DNA of 64,000 nucleotides from Acidobacteriota bacterium (GCA_016213785.1 JACQZQ010000113.1:62001-126000); one strand, 5' to 3'. Positions 34,094-43,505 are shown, counted from the stretch's first letter. Notes: a model not told the origin generated them from the sequence alone. A program made the numbers and translations.

Positions 34094-35608
34094 ATGGTTA
34101 ATCTTTTTAGCAAAACAAGGTCAATTTTAGCAATTGACTTAAGCAATGACCTTTTAACTAAAGTAGCTTTAGTTGCTAGTGATGGCGAGCGTTTTTCTTT
34201 AGAAGGTTGGGATTATTACTCGGAACAAAATAATGGTAATACAGATTTCCTACAAAACTTTAAGCCAGAAGCAGTTACAGTTGCTTTAAGTGATGCTCAT
34301 ACATTATGTTTTGCTGTTCCTGATCTTACAAGCTTTAATTTAGAAATGGAAAAACGTAAACGAGGGCTTTCAGTACAAACCCAATATTCTGACTTCTTAA
34401 AAATCTCTAATAGCTCAATACTTGCTGCTGTTCATAAGGATATGGCAGAAGAAGTATTGAAAAGTGTAAGAGACACATTTCCTAACATCCCTAAAGTCTC
34501 CATTAATCATTCAATGGCAGCCTTATTTTATATTTACTTACGTAGCTATCGCCCTCAACCTGAAATTCGTACTGCAATAGTACATTGGGCAGGAAATGTT
34601 GTTTCTATTTTAGTAGCTCAAACAGAGATTCCTATTTGGGAAGGATCTATAGATTTGAAAACTGAAGATAGAGAAGAAGCTTATTCAGAAATCTCTGCTC
34701 TGCTGCAAAGTGCAAATGAAAAACTTTCTGCTTCACAATATAACTTAATCTTATTAGCAGGAGATTGTGATGGCAATGATCTAAGAAAAATGCGTAATTT
34801 TGCTGATCAAGTAGAACTAATTTCACCTTATCGTAATGGGGCATTTGAACTTGGGCGAGGCCTAGGTACACGTCGTAAAGAAGCTCAAGTAGATGGCTAT
34901 CAACTTGCTGTAGCTATTGGTTGTGCTGGAATGTTATTAGAGGGTGTGGGTCTAAATTTAGCTGATACAGATGTAGAAATTTATAATGAACTTCCAATGG
35001 AAAGAATTATAGAAGTTGAACAAACAGTTATTAATATGGTATCTACAAAAGTAAAGGCTGCTATTAAAAAAACTGTGCCGCTACTCTTAGAACAAGCTCA
35101 ACTACTTGTTGCTGGGCTAATTATTGCGATAGGGCTTTTTGGATATCGTTTCTATAATAATTATCAAGAGGAACTTAAACTTTCCCAAGAAATTCTTAAA
35201 GAGGAAACTCGTGCAAATGAGCTTGCAGATATTCGCACTAAATATGATGAATATAATAGAAAAATAAAAACTATTAAAGAACGCTCTATTGCTATAGGTG
35301 AAATTGCCAAAGAACAACTTATTGTTAGAACTGTCTTAAAGGAAATTGACTCACGTATCCCTAAAGGAATTGTTTTTAGTGAACTTACTATTGAAGATAG
35401 GACAGTTAGAGTTAGAGGCTATGCACCAGATAAATTAGCAGTTTTTGATTTTGCTAAAAAAATAGGCACAAGCATAAATCTATTTGCTGATGTCATCCCA
35501 ACATATGATGATAAAACTAATATAGGTAATTATGAAATTACTTTTAGATATATAGGTGAAATACCTATTAATAATTTTTCAGCAGTTACAATAAATGGAA
35601 ATAAATAA
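34094..35608 (+). CDS. PilM-PilN-like fusion protein (type IV pilus alignment complex)
   Basis: 504 aa. The first ~300 residues follow the PilM/actin-like pattern (ILAIDLSNDLLTKVALV at the start), though several ATP-site motifs are weak. One TM (about 337-354, LLVAGLIIAIGLFGYRFY) is followed by a coiled coil and a PilN-like periplasmic domain (VLKEIDSRIPKGIVFSEL, VRGYAPDKLAVFDFAKKI). In most bacteria PilM is cytoplasmic and PilN is a separate inner-membrane protein. Here they are one chain. AAGGA precedes the ATG. pilO and the ATPase follow, so this is the head of a three-gene operon. Confidence 0.75.
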   Translation: MVNLFSKTRSILAIDLSNDLLTKVALVASDGERFSLEGWDYYSEQNNGNTDFLQNFKPEAVTVALSDAHTLCFAVPDLTSFNLEMEKRKRGLSVQTQYSDFLKISNSSILAAVHKDMAEEVLKSVRDTFPNIPKVSINHSMAALFYIYLRSYRPQPEIRTAIVHWAGNVVSILVAQTEIPIWEGSIDLKTEDREEAYSEISALLQSANEKLSASQYNLILLAGDCDGNDLRKMRNFADQVELISPYRNGAFELGRGLGTRRKEAQVDGYQLAVAIGCAGMLLEGVGLNLADTDVEIYNELPMERIIEVEQTVINMVSTKVKAAIKKTVPLLLEQAQLLVAGLIIAIGLFGYRFYNNYQEELKLSQEILKEETRANELADIRTKYDEYNRKIKTIKERSIAIGEIAKEQLIVRTVLKEIDSRIPKGIVFSELTIEDRTVRVRGYAPDKLAVFDFAKKIGTSINLFADVIPTYDDKTNIGNYEITFRYIGEIPINNFSAVTINGNK

Positions 35609-35636
35609 TAAAAAACAATTAGAAATGAGGTAAAAA

Positions 35637-36305
35637 ATGGCTAGAGAAAAAGAAAATAAACTTAATGGAATAGTAGCAGCAATTATAGCAGCATTAATTA
35701 TTATCTATGGGTCTTATGAAGTATCTAATATTTATTATTTTCAACCTGAAATGGAAGCCCGCTTAAAAGAACAACTAAAACTTGATGGCTTAAGAAATAA
35801 TAATAATGAAAGTGAAAGAATTAAAGCTAATGCTAGTGAACTAGAACAATCCTTAGCAAAAGCTGAAACTCAATTTAGTTCGCTAACTCCTTTAGTTCCA
35901 ACACAAGGAGAATTGCCACAAATACAAGATGGCTTAGCTAAAAAAGCCTCTGAACGAGATCTAAAATTTGACTTTTTTACACGTGCTGGAGAACCTAAAC
36001 CAATAGGTTCTATGCTAGAAATTCCACTTAAGGTAGATGTAGTTGGCTATTATGATAGTATTGGCCGTTATGTTGAAGAATTTTCTCGTTTTGAACGCTT
36101 ATTAAAAGTAAACTCTATAACAATGAGACTAGAAAAAGCTCCTATTCCTAGTACTTCTAACTCTACTAACTTAAGTACTTTAGATCCTCAAACTCAACAA
36201 ATGATCGCAGCAACTCAAGGCGCAATGGTAACAATGTTTCGCGGAACTATAAGTTTTTCTGCCTATGTAAGTAAAGAAAAACCTTCTTCTAAAGAAGTTA
36301 ATTAG
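35637..36305 (+). CDS. pilO: PilO-like type IV pilus inner-membrane protein
   Basis: 222 aa. One N-terminal TM (about 12-32), a coiled coil (to about 90), then a ferredoxin-like periplasmic domain. MLEIPLKVDVVGYYDSIGRYVEEFSRFERLLKVN contains the PilO pattern of a G-Y step followed by a conserved helix (quoted in part). It should pair with the PilN part of the preceding fusion. GAGG precedes the ATG; the gap to the upstream stop is 28 bp. PilP and PilQ are not present nearby. Confidence 0.75.
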   Translation: MAREKENKLNGIVAAIIAALIIIYGSYEVSNIYYFQPEMEARLKEQLKLDGLRNNNNESERIKANASELEQSLAKAETQFSSLTPLVPTQGELPQIQDGLAKKASERDLKFDFFTRAGEPKPIGSMLEIPLKVDVVGYYDSIGRYVEEFSRFERLLKVNSITMRLEKAPIPSTSNSTNLSTLDPQTQQMIAATQGAMVTMFRGTISFSAYVSKEKPSSKEVN

Positions 36306-36339
36306 CTTAAAAAATTTAGAAAAACCTAGGAGAAAACTT

Positions 36340-38325
36340 ATGGCTTTATTTGATAAATTTAGACGAACACCACAACCTACTAAAGCAGAAAATAAATCTC
36401 AAGCCAATAATAATTTAAATAAATTAACTTCTGCGCTTCGCCGTGATTCTGTTCAAGTAGAGGATACAACTAACCCATCAGCACCTCTTATACCAGCATT
36501 TGACCCTAATGCTTATGATGATGAACTCTCTATTCCAAGCCTTTCACCTGAAGCCTCAATGTATAAAACAGAAAGAATTATGGTTGATGGGCAAGAAATG
36601 TTTTTTGATAGATCTAAACTCTACAATATTGAGGATGAAATTTTAGCCCTAGTCGATCCTAAATTCGCTAAAGAGCAAATTTTAATACCAGTTGAGCGAC
36701 ATGGTAATGTTATTACGGTGCTTTGTGCTAGTAAGCAATCTCAGCGTGTTGCTGAACATATTCTTTCAGGACAACATAAAAGTTTACAGTTTAAGTTTAT
36801 TTTTTCTACTGAAGAAATAATTCAATCTGCTATTGAGTGTCATTACTTACGACGTGATCTACGTATTAATGAAGAGCAAAGAACTGAGCGCTACCGTCAG
36901 CTTTCTTCTCAAATTAAACAAGTTGCTACAGAACGTCGTCAGCGTAAACACTTAGTTTTTTCCACTGGTTCACGCCAATTTAGTCATAATGATAGCGCTT
37001 TAAGAGAATTAATAGAAAATCTTCTTTGTGATGGGCATTGGGCTAGAGCAACTGACATAGATATAGATCTTTTTCATTTAGACCCTAAATCAGGAGGTTA
37101 TGAAAAAAGCCGTGAATTAATGGTCTGTAGAATTCGTGTTGATGGTGAATACCAAACCATTCATGAAGAGCCTATGGAACTAGAAAAATATGAACGTATT
37201 CCTCAAGTCTTAAAAATTTACGCTGGCTTAGACCCTAATAATACTTGGGATGGTCAATCTGGCGTAATTCGCCCTACATTAACTTATGCTACAAGAGAAT
37301 CGCCTGTTGAATTTCGTGTTAACTTTATTCCAGGAGGCGATGATCGTGGCGAGTCAATATCAATTCGTTTACAAGAAAAAGATAACTTTGTTTTTACTTT
37401 AGATAAAATTGGGCTACTTCCTTTTCAAGAAGAAATATTTCACGATGAAATGATGATGCTTACTGATGGAATGATTGTTTTTTGTGGCCCAGTAAATAAA
37501 GGTAAAAACACTACAATGGTTTGCTTAATCAAAGAGTTTCAACAAAAATTTTCCACCAAAAAAATTGTCACTGTAGAAGACCCACCAGAATTTAACCTCC
37601 CTTATGTAACGCAAATCGGTGTTAGCCGTAAACGTGTTGATGAAAACTCAGGTAATGGAGAAAAAAGAGGCTTTCATTACTACTTGACACATATCTTAAG
37701 ACATAATCCTGATATTATTGTAATAGGCGAAGTTCGTGAACCAGAACCAGCGCAAATGGCTATAGAAACAGCAGGAATTGGTCATCTTGTCCTAACTACT
37801 ATGCACACTTCCAACACAATTGAGTCTATTGATCGCTTAAGAAATTTTGCAATTGAAAACTATAAAATTGCTGGCTCATTAAAATTTGTTGTTGCACAAC
37901 GCTTAGTAAAACGTATTTGCTCAGAATGTACTAGAGTCCCTGATGATGAACTACCAAAAATCCCTCGACTTCAAGAATATATTGAAAAAATTTCTTGGAA
38001 CTACCAAATACAGTTTATTAAAGGCAGTGGATATAATGCACGTGGTCAAGAATGTATGGTTTGTCGGGGTACAGGTTTTCATGGTCGTGTTGGTATTTAT
38101 GAAGTCCTACAAATTACTCGTCAAATCCGCTCTTTAATTAATCAATCTGCAACCCCCGATCAAGTTCGTGAACAAGCCTTAAAACAAGGGTTTAGATCTC
38201 TTTGGTCAATAGGGTTAGAAAGAGTTTTATTAGGTGATACTACTTTAGGGCAAATTATTTATCATATTGGTAGACCTGATCCTTACCTAGAAGGCTTACC
38301 TGAGGAAATAGATATAGATACATAA
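36340..38325 (+). CDS. PilB/GspE-like secretion ATPase with altered P-loop
   Basis: 661 aa. A long N-terminal region includes an MshEN-like part (ILALVDPKFAKEQILIPVER), followed by the GspE motor. The P-loop reads GPVNKGKNTT (383-392): the Ser/Thr that ligates Mg after GK is Asn390, and the usual GS before GK is NK. The Asp box (TVEDPPEF), Walker B (DIIVIGEVRE, E464), His box (HLVLTTMHTSN) and the Cys pairs of the C-terminal zinc motif (CSEC, CMVC) are intact. AGGAG lies 7 nt before the ATG. It may be a weak or regulatory ATPase, or work with a second motor encoded elsewhere. A terminator hairpin follows. Confidence 0.88.
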   Translation: MALFDKFRRTPQPTKAENKSQANNNLNKLTSALRRDSVQVEDTTNPSAPLIPAFDPNAYDDELSIPSLSPEASMYKTERIMVDGQEMFFDRSKLYNIEDEILALVDPKFAKEQILIPVERHGNVITVLCASKQSQRVAEHILSGQHKSLQFKFIFSTEEIIQSAIECHYLRRDLRINEEQRTERYRQLSSQIKQVATERRQRKHLVFSTGSRQFSHNDSALRELIENLLCDGHWARATDIDIDLFHLDPKSGGYEKSRELMVCRIRVDGEYQTIHEEPMELEKYERIPQVLKIYAGLDPNNTWDGQSGVIRPTLTYATRESPVEFRVNFIPGGDDRGESISIRLQEKDNFVFTLDKIGLLPFQEEIFHDEMMMLTDGMIVFCGPVNKGKNTTMVCLIKEFQQKFSTKKIVTVEDPPEFNLPYVTQIGVSRKRVDENSGNGEKRGFHYYLTHILRHNPDIIVIGEVREPEPAQMAIETAGIGHLVLTTMHTSNTIESIDRLRNFAIENYKIAGSLKFVVAQRLVKRICSECTRVPDDELPKIPRLQEYIEKISWNYQIQFIKGSGYNARGQECMVCRGTGFHGRVGIYEVLQITRQIRSLINQSATPDQVREQALKQGFRSLWSIGLERVLLGDTTLGQIIYHIGRPDPYLEGLPEEIDIDT

Positions 38326-38338
38326 TTTTATAAGGATA

Positions 38339-38381
38339 ACTTAAGTCGTTAGCAAGTATTTCTAATGACTTAAGTAGTTTT
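38339..38381 (+). terminator. Terminator-like hairpin abutting the exonuclease start
   Basis: A 14-bp stem with one G-U pair, ACTTAAGTCGTTAG (38339-38352) and CTAATGACTTAAGT (38362-38375), is followed by AGTTTT and then the ATG at 38382. It should end the pilus operon. It also leaves the next gene without room for an SD. Confidence 0.75.
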
Positions 38382-38939
38382 ATGAGACAAGAAATATATA
38401 TAAGTACTGATGTAGAAACAGATGGGCCAATTCCTGGTATAAACTCAATGCTTAGTTTTGGGTCGGCGGCTTATTTAGCAAATAAAACTTTAGTTAGTAC
38501 TTTTTCTGCAAATCTAGAAACCCTTCCCGAAGCTTCGCCAAACCCAAACACAATGGCTTGGTGGCAAACACAGCCTGATGCATGGAAAGCTTGCCGCAAA
38601 GACTTACAAAAGCCTGAAATAGCAATGAAAAATTATGTTACATGGGTTAAATCCTTATTAGGTAAGCCAGTATTTGTAGCCTATCCTGCTGCTTTTGATT
38701 TCTTATTTGTTTATTGGTATATGATTAGATTTACTGGGGAAAGCCCTTTTTCCCATTCTGCGCTTGATATAAAAACTTATGCAATGGCAATGTTAAAAAA
38801 AGATTATAGAGATTCTACTAAGCGCAATATGCCTAAGCATTGGTTTGATAATTTTCCTCACACTCACCAAGCCCTAGATGATGCAATTGAACAAGGTGCA
38901 TTATTTTGTAACATGCTAAAAGAAAATCAGCAGAAATGA
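38382..38939 (+). CDS. DEDDh-family 3'-5' exonuclease
   Basis: 185 aa. The four acidic residues and His of the DnaQ/RNase T fold are visible: DVETDG (motif I, residues ~10-15), [10 protein letters not shown] (motif II Asp), and [13 protein letters not shown] (motif III, His and Asp). No other domain, so a small stand-alone nuclease, probably acting on RNA or single-stranded ends. The start must be at this ATG because motif I begins at residue 10. No SD precedes it; a terminator hairpin ends 6 nt upstream. A hairpin similar to that at 14008 follows. Confidence 0.82.
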   Translation: MRQEIYISTDVETDGPIPGINSMLSFGSAAYLANKTLVSTFSANLETLPEASPNPNTMAWWQTQPDAWKACRKDLQKPEIAMKNYVTWVKSLLGKPVFVAYPAAFDFLFVYWYMIRFTGESPFSHSALDIKTYAMAMLKKDYRDSTKRNMPKHWFDNFPHTHQALDDAIEQGALFCNMLKENQQK

Positions 38940-38947
38940 TTTTTATA

Positions 38948-38969
38948 GGATAAAGCTATGGTTTTATCC
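38948..38969 (+). terminator. Hairpin after the exonuclease gene
   Basis: GGATAAA (38948-38954) pairs with TTTATCC (38963-38969) around GCTATGGT. A T-run (GCTTTTTG) follows about 10 nt later. It may be a weak terminator. The stretch TAGGATAAAGCTATG is nearly identical to one at 14006-14020. Confidence 0.5.
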
Positions 38970-39061
38970 CTAGGGTTGCTTTTTGATCCTTCATCAAATA
39001 AAATTCTAATAAATTCTTCATTTATAATCCAAACCATATATTTATAAGGAGATAAGCTACT

Positions 39062-42000
39062 ATGGCCTTAAAAGGTGTTCGGCTGTTGGCAACGGCTGTG
39101 ATCTTGGCTATTGTCTTGTTATATTCCAACCAGACTTATGCTCAGTCCAGTGGGGGTACTTCAGCATCAGTAACAGGGGTTGTTCGTGATAATCAACAAG
39201 CTGTTATTGGCGGAGCTACTATAACAGCAAAAGATATTAGAACTAACCAAGTTAGAAAAGTAGTTACAGCAGAAGACGGTACGTTTTTAATCAATCAACT
39301 ACCTGCTGGAGAATATGAAATTAAAGCTACTTCAGATGGTTTTACAGGTAAGATCTTTCAATCTACTTTAATTATAGGAACAACTAGTGTTTGTAATTTT
39401 GATTTACAACCATCGGCAGTCAGCGATGTTGTGGTTGTTGAAGCCTCAGGTGGTATTTCTGTTGAAGGTCGTACAGAAAAAGCTACAAATATTGCTGTAG
39501 ATGAGATTAATAATCTTCCTATTAATCGCCGTGATTTTCTAGATTTTACTTTGACTACAGCAGGTGTAACACCTGATAGAGTATCTGCTACGGGTGCTGC
39601 TGCAAGCTCAGGGCTTTCTTTCAATGGGCAATCAGCACGTAATAATAATGTTAGTATTGATGGTCTTGATAATAATGAGCCTGGTAATGGAAGTGTACGT
39701 AGTACTTTTAGCCAGGATGCTGTACAGGAATTTCAAGTTATAGGTGCTAATTCTTCTGCTGAATTTGGGCGTTCAATAGGAGGAGTTGTAAATATTGTTA
39801 CTAAAGGCGGTTCTAATGAAATTCATGGAAGCCTTTATAATTATGTTCGTAACGACTCAACTAGCGCTAGGGATGCTTTTTCTGCATCAAAGCCTGAGTT
39901 TCGTCAATTTCAATTTGGTGCAACACTTGGTGGGCCAATAAAGAAAGATAAAGCTTTTTACTTTACTTCTTTTGAGCGTTTAACAATTAAACAGAATAAT
40001 ATTGTTACTATAAGCGACCAAGTAGTTAAATCCGTTCGCAAGCTAGGACTGCAAGCAAGTAACGGCCCAGTACCTTTTGCAGAAAATTCTTCTCGCTTTT
40101 TAGCAAGAGCAGATTTTCAAGTTAATCCTAATGATCGCTTAACTGTTCGCTACAACTATGCAGGTGTTTATAATGGAGCACTTCAAACCTTTGGGGGTGG
40201 AAGGGATTCATCTGCTGCTGGTGTTTTAGATCTAAATGATAATAATATTGGAATTAGCAATACTTGGATTAACCCTACTAGTAGCATAATTTATGAAACC
40301 AGATTTCTTTTTACTAGACGTGATGTAGATCTAAATCCTGTTGATGCTAATGGCCCTTCATTAAATATTTTTACTGCTGGCGGTTTAGCTAATATTGGAA
40401 GAGACCCACTACTACCACAAACTTCTTTGTCAAGATCCTATGAAATAGTAAATAACATTACCTTTAGTCGTGGAAAACATCAGATTAAAACAGGGTTTGA
40501 TTTTATTTTCCTAAGAATTCCTGATAAAAAAGTTTCTATCCCTGTCTTATTTGGGGGCTTAGCTATATTTACTCCCTTAGACTTCTCTCAAGCTTTAGGT
40601 ATTCCAGGCTTGCCTGCTTTTTCAGCAGAACAGTTCTTAGATCCTAGTCTACGTACTCCCGCACAGCTTGCTTTTCTTACTGTAGCCGCCAATGCTTTAC
40701 CAGCACAATTTCCTGGTTTTCCTGCTGGGCTTCCACTAGCAAATTTACCAATTCCTGTTAGTTTCTTACAAGGTTTTGGTAATCCTGTTACTTCAGTAGG
40801 CTATGATTATTACTCAGCTTTTGTACAAGATGATTTTCGTGTTAAGCCTAATTTGCTTATTAAAGCAGGCATTCGTTATGATCAAGAAAGAATTCGCTTT
40901 GCTCCTAAAAATAGCGGTAATTTTAGCCCTAGGCTTGCTTTCTTTTATAGACCTGGACAAAATGAACATCTTAGCCTTTTTGGTTCTTATGGTATCTACC
41001 ATGTTTCTACACAGTTTTCTCCTGCTACCGTTACACAATTCTTAGATGGAAAAACTGTAGCAACTCCAGTTCTTCCATTCCCATTCTCAATACTTCCTTT
41101 TAATGCTCCTGGTCGTCGTTTTCCTTCAGGTGCTTCGGTTCCTCAAGGTGTTCCACTTATTCCACAACTGGCACGAGATACTCTACTTTCCAAAGACTTA
41201 CGTAATGGTTATGCTCAGCAAGTAAATTTTGGTGTAAACTATGTATTTAATGATAAATATGGTATCTCAGCTAGCTATCAAATGGTAAGAGGGTTAAAGA
41301 TATTTTTAGCACGTAATATTAACCCCGTAGTTCGACCTGTTCCTAATGATCCTATTATGAGTGCAATTACTGGTAGAGCAAATCCTACTAGAGGAGAATT
41401 AATTAGTTTTGAAACCTCAGGCGATAGCTATTATCATGCTGGAACAGTGGCCTTTTTTGCTCGCCTTCCTAAACGCTTTTCTGTGTTAACTCATTTTACA
41501 GTTTCTAAAACTATTGATGATTATATTGATGCTTTACGTGTAGACATATTAGAGCTACAAAACCCCTTAGATTTTAAGTCAGAAAGAGCTTTATCTTTAC
41601 AAGATGTTAGAGGGCGTTTTGTTTTTTCTGGTAATTATGATACAGGATCGCTTAAGAACCCTTTCTTAAAAGATTTCCTATTTTCTTCAATTATTACTTT
41701 AAGTGCAGGGCAACCATTTAACTTACTAGTAGGAGCAGACTTAGATGGTAATGGTGATACTGCTGCACCAGCAGATAGACCTAATGGAATTGGTCGCAAT
41801 GCTGGCCGAGGCGCAGGTTTTGCCTCAGTTGATATGCGTGTAGCTCGTACTATTACTGTTGGGGAAAAAGTTAAGCTTATTGGTTATTTTGAAGCTTTTA
41901 ATGTCTTTAATAGATTAAATGTTAATGAAGTAAATAGAATCTTTCCACTAACACCAAATGGATTTAACTTAACGCCTCAAGAAGATGGACGTTTTACAGC

Positions 42001-42070
42001 AACTCCTGATCGCTTTGCTTCAGCTTTTCGTCCTCGTCAAATACAATTTGGTTTTAGAGTAACTTTCTAA
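39062..42070 (+). CDS. Oar-like TonB-dependent outer-membrane receptor
   Basis: 1002 aa. A signal peptide ends near residue 27 (SNQTYAQ). A carboxypeptidase-regulatory-like domain follows (about 35-120; VTGVVRDNQQAVIGGATITA), then a plug (NNLPINRRDFLDFTL, SIDGLDNNEP) and a large barrel ending in an aromatic residue (FGFRVTF), typical for BAM-inserted barrels. AAGGAG precedes the ATG. Such Oar/SusC-like proteins take up large ligands (peptides, glycans) in Acidobacteria and Bacteroidetes. No SusD partner is adjacent and the ligand is unknown. Confidence 0.88.
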   Translation: MALKGVRLLATAVILAIVLLYSNQTYAQSSGGTSASVTGVVRDNQQAVIGGATITAKDIRTNQVRKVVTAEDGTFLINQLPAGEYEIKATSDGFTGKIFQSTLIIGTTSVCNFDLQPSAVSDVVVVEASGGISVEGRTEKATNIAVDEINNLPINRRDFLDFTLTTAGVTPDRVSATGAAASSGLSFNGQSARNNNVSIDGLDNNEPGNGSVRSTFSQDAVQEFQVIGANSSAEFGRSIGGVVNIVTKGGSNEIHGSLYNYVRNDSTSARDAFSASKPEFRQFQFGATLGGPIKKDKAFYFTSFERLTIKQNNIVTISDQVVKSVRKLGLQASNGPVPFAENSSRFLARADFQVNPNDRLTVRYNYAGVYNGALQTFGGGRDSSAAGVLDLNDNNIGISNTWINPTSSIIYETRFLFTRRDVDLNPVDANGPSLNIFTAGGLANIGRDPLLPQTSLSRSYEIVNNITFSRGKHQIKTGFDFIFLRIPDKKVSIPVLFGGLAIFTPLDFSQALGIPGLPAFSAEQFLDPSLRTPAQLAFLTVAANALPAQFPGFPAGLPLANLPIPVSFLQGFGNPVTSVGYDYYSAFVQDDFRVKPNLLIKAGIRYDQERIRFAPKNSGNFSPRLAFFYRPGQNEHLSLFGSYGIYHVSTQFSPATVTQFLDGKTVATPVLPFPFSILPFNAPGRRFPSGASVPQGVPLIPQLARDTLLSKDLRNGYAQQVNFGVNYVFNDKYGISASYQMVRGLKIFLARNINPVVRPVPNDPIMSAITGRANPTRGELISFETSGDSYYHAGTVAFFARLPKRFSVLTHFTVSKTIDDYIDALRVDILELQNPLDFKSERALSLQDVRGRFVFSGNYDTGSLKNPFLKDFLFSSIITLSAGQPFNLLVGADLDGNGDTAAPADRPNGIGRNAGRGAGFASVDMRVARTITVGEKVKLIGYFEAFNVFNRLNVNEVNRIFPLTPNGFNLTPQEDGRFTATPDRFASAFRPRQIQFGFRVTF

Positions 42071-42096
42071 ATCCATTAGTTACATAGACTGAAGAA

Positions 42097-42135
42097 AATA
42101 AGCTCTAGTTAAAAAACTAGAGCTTATTTATTTTT
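42097..42135 (+). terminator. Intrinsic terminator after the Oar-like receptor gene
   Basis: A 14-bp perfect stem, AATAAGCTCTAGTT (42097-42110) with its complement at 42115-42128, 4-nt A loop, then TATTTTT. Confidence 0.88.
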
Positions 42136-42154
42136 GCAAACCCGGAAAATTTAG

Positions 42155-42183
42155 GGAAGAAAATCACTTTTCTTAAAGTCTAT
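42155..42183 (+). promoter_or_regulatory. Candidate ECF-type autoregulatory promoter
   Basis: GGAAGA (42155-42160), 17-bp spacer, GTCTAT (42178-42183), which resembles the GGAA...GTC pattern of ECF sigma promoters. The ATG of the ECF gene is only 8 nt further, so the message would be leaderless or nearly so. It rests on pattern similarity only. Confidence 0.4.
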
Positions 42184-42191
42184 TCTTAAGA

Positions 42192-42776
42192 ATGGAAAGT
42201 TTTCAGCTTCTTAGCGACACATCTGAAAAAGAGCTAATTCTTGCAGCCCAGCAAGGTAGCATAAGTGCTTTTAAAAAACTTTATCAAACTTATAAAGACA
42301 AAGTTTATAACTTTATTTTTTATTTTCTTGGACAAGCAACACTTGCTGAAGATGTGTTACAAACGGTTTTTATTAAAGCTTATCAAGCTTTGCCAAACTT
42401 TCGATTTGAAGCCAAATTTCTTTCTTGGCTTTATAGAATCGCAATTAATGAATGTCACGATCAACAAAAACGTTTAGCTAATTATTTACCTTTAGAAACA
42501 ATTTTAGGAACAGGCGAAGAGTTAGATATTAATCAATCTCCAGATAAACTTCACGCACAAGAACAACGTCAGGAAATTATTCAAACCTCTCTTTCCCAAC
42601 TTTCTCCTAATCTTAGAGAAGTGATTATCTTAAAATACTTAGAAGATATGTCTTATGAGGAAATAGCCCTGGTTCTAGATTGTTCAATAGGTACAGTAGC
42701 CTCGCGTCTTCATCGTGCATTAGCCCAATTAGAAAAAAATTTATTGCCGCTAAAAAGATTTCTTTTAGAGAGGTAA
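42192..42776 (+). CDS. RpoE-like ECF sigma factor
   Basis: 194 aa. Region 2 contains YKDKVYNFIFYFLGQATLAED and VFIKAYQALPNFRFEAKF (typical RpoE DVxQxxFxKxY core). Region 4 contains LREVIILKYLEDMSYEEIA and GTVASRLHRA. It belongs to a different branch from the two TIGR02999 proteins in this window. No SD is seen. Its anti-sigma gene follows after 6 bp and a TonB receptor after that, a classical surface-signalling or iron/nutrient uptake operon. Confidence 0.92.
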   Translation: MESFQLLSDTSEKELILAAQQGSISAFKKLYQTYKDKVYNFIFYFLGQATLAEDVLQTVFIKAYQALPNFRFEAKFLSWLYRIAINECHDQQKRLANYLPLETILGTGEELDINQSPDKLHAQEQRQEIIQTSLSQLSPNLREVIILKYLEDMSYEEIALVLDCSIGTVASRLHRALAQLEKNLLPLKRFLLER

Positions 42777-42782
42777 AATTTT

Positions 42783-43505
42783 ATGAAATGTTGGCGAATT
42801 GATTTACAAAGAAAATTAATTTATTACCTAAATAAAGAGCTAGCTGCTAAAAATATTGTAGCTTTAGAAAACCATCTACTTGATTGTGGTTATTGCCGCA
42901 GCAAATTAGCTCAACTGCGTACAGGACAAGCTTTTGTTGAACAATTAAAACCTATAAGCCTTAAAAAAGACCCTTGGGATCTAATTGAAGCCTCTATTTC
43001 TAAAGAAACTCTTAAAAGACAACCTGCAAAAATTAATTTTAGTAAATTTTTCCTTAAACCAAACTTACGTGCTGCAATGTGGTTTATTGGAGGGGTTTTA
43101 CTAAGTAGCTTACTATTAAGTGATATATTTTGGACTCCCAATAACTCTCGTGACTCTGACAAATACGTAGAAACCAGTGATAGAGAAATAGGATTTTCTA
43201 CAGAGAACTTTCGCTTAGTATCAATTAATGAAATGTCTAATAATACTGAGCCTCATATTGTTACAGAAGGCTATATTAGCGAAATACGTATTGATAGGGA
43301 TGGAGATACTACCTTTAAGCTTGTGGAGAAAATAGGGATAAGTGAACCCTTTATTGTATGTGAAATCATTGACCCTATTAAACTTCCGCTCCCAGAAGTT
43401 GGAAGTAAAGTAAAAGTTTATGGTGTTAGTCGTTATGATGAAAAAGTTAATCATCAATGGTATGAAGTTCATCCAGTCTTAAATATTGAAATTGTAAAAA
43501 ATTAA
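42783..43505 (+). CDS. Zinc-finger-type anti-sigma factor with extracytoplasmic OB-like domain
   Basis: 240 aa. The N-terminal ZAS motif HLLDCGYC (HxxxCxxC, about residues 31-38) marks an anti-sigma factor that binds the sigma protein from the preceding gene. One TM (about 99-115, WFIGGVLLSSLLLSDIFW) places the C-terminal ~115 residues in the periplasm. That part has GYISEIRIDRDGDTTFKLV and KVYGVSRYD...WYEVHPV, resembling small OB-fold beta-barrels. A ligand-binding role is inference. GAGAGG precedes the ATG. Release of the sigma factor probably requires a signal sensed outside or proteolysis. Confidence 0.85.
   Translation: MKCWRIDLQRKLIYYLNKELAAKNIVALENHLLDCGYCRSKLAQLRTGQAFVEQLKPISLKKDPWDLIEASISKETLKRQPAKINFSKFFLKPNLRAAMWFIGGVLLSSLLLSDIFWTPNNSRDSDKYVETSDREIGFSTENFRLVSINEMSNNTEPHIVTEGYISEIRIDRDGDTTFKLVEKIGISEPFIVCEIIDPIKLPLPEVGSKVKVYGVSRYDEKVNHQWYEVHPVLNIEIVKN

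Noticed and set aside
40803-41045. Overlapping frames on both strands inside the Oar-like receptor
   Set aside because: The main frame has continuous family features, and the overlapping products are low-complexity hydrophobic shadows.
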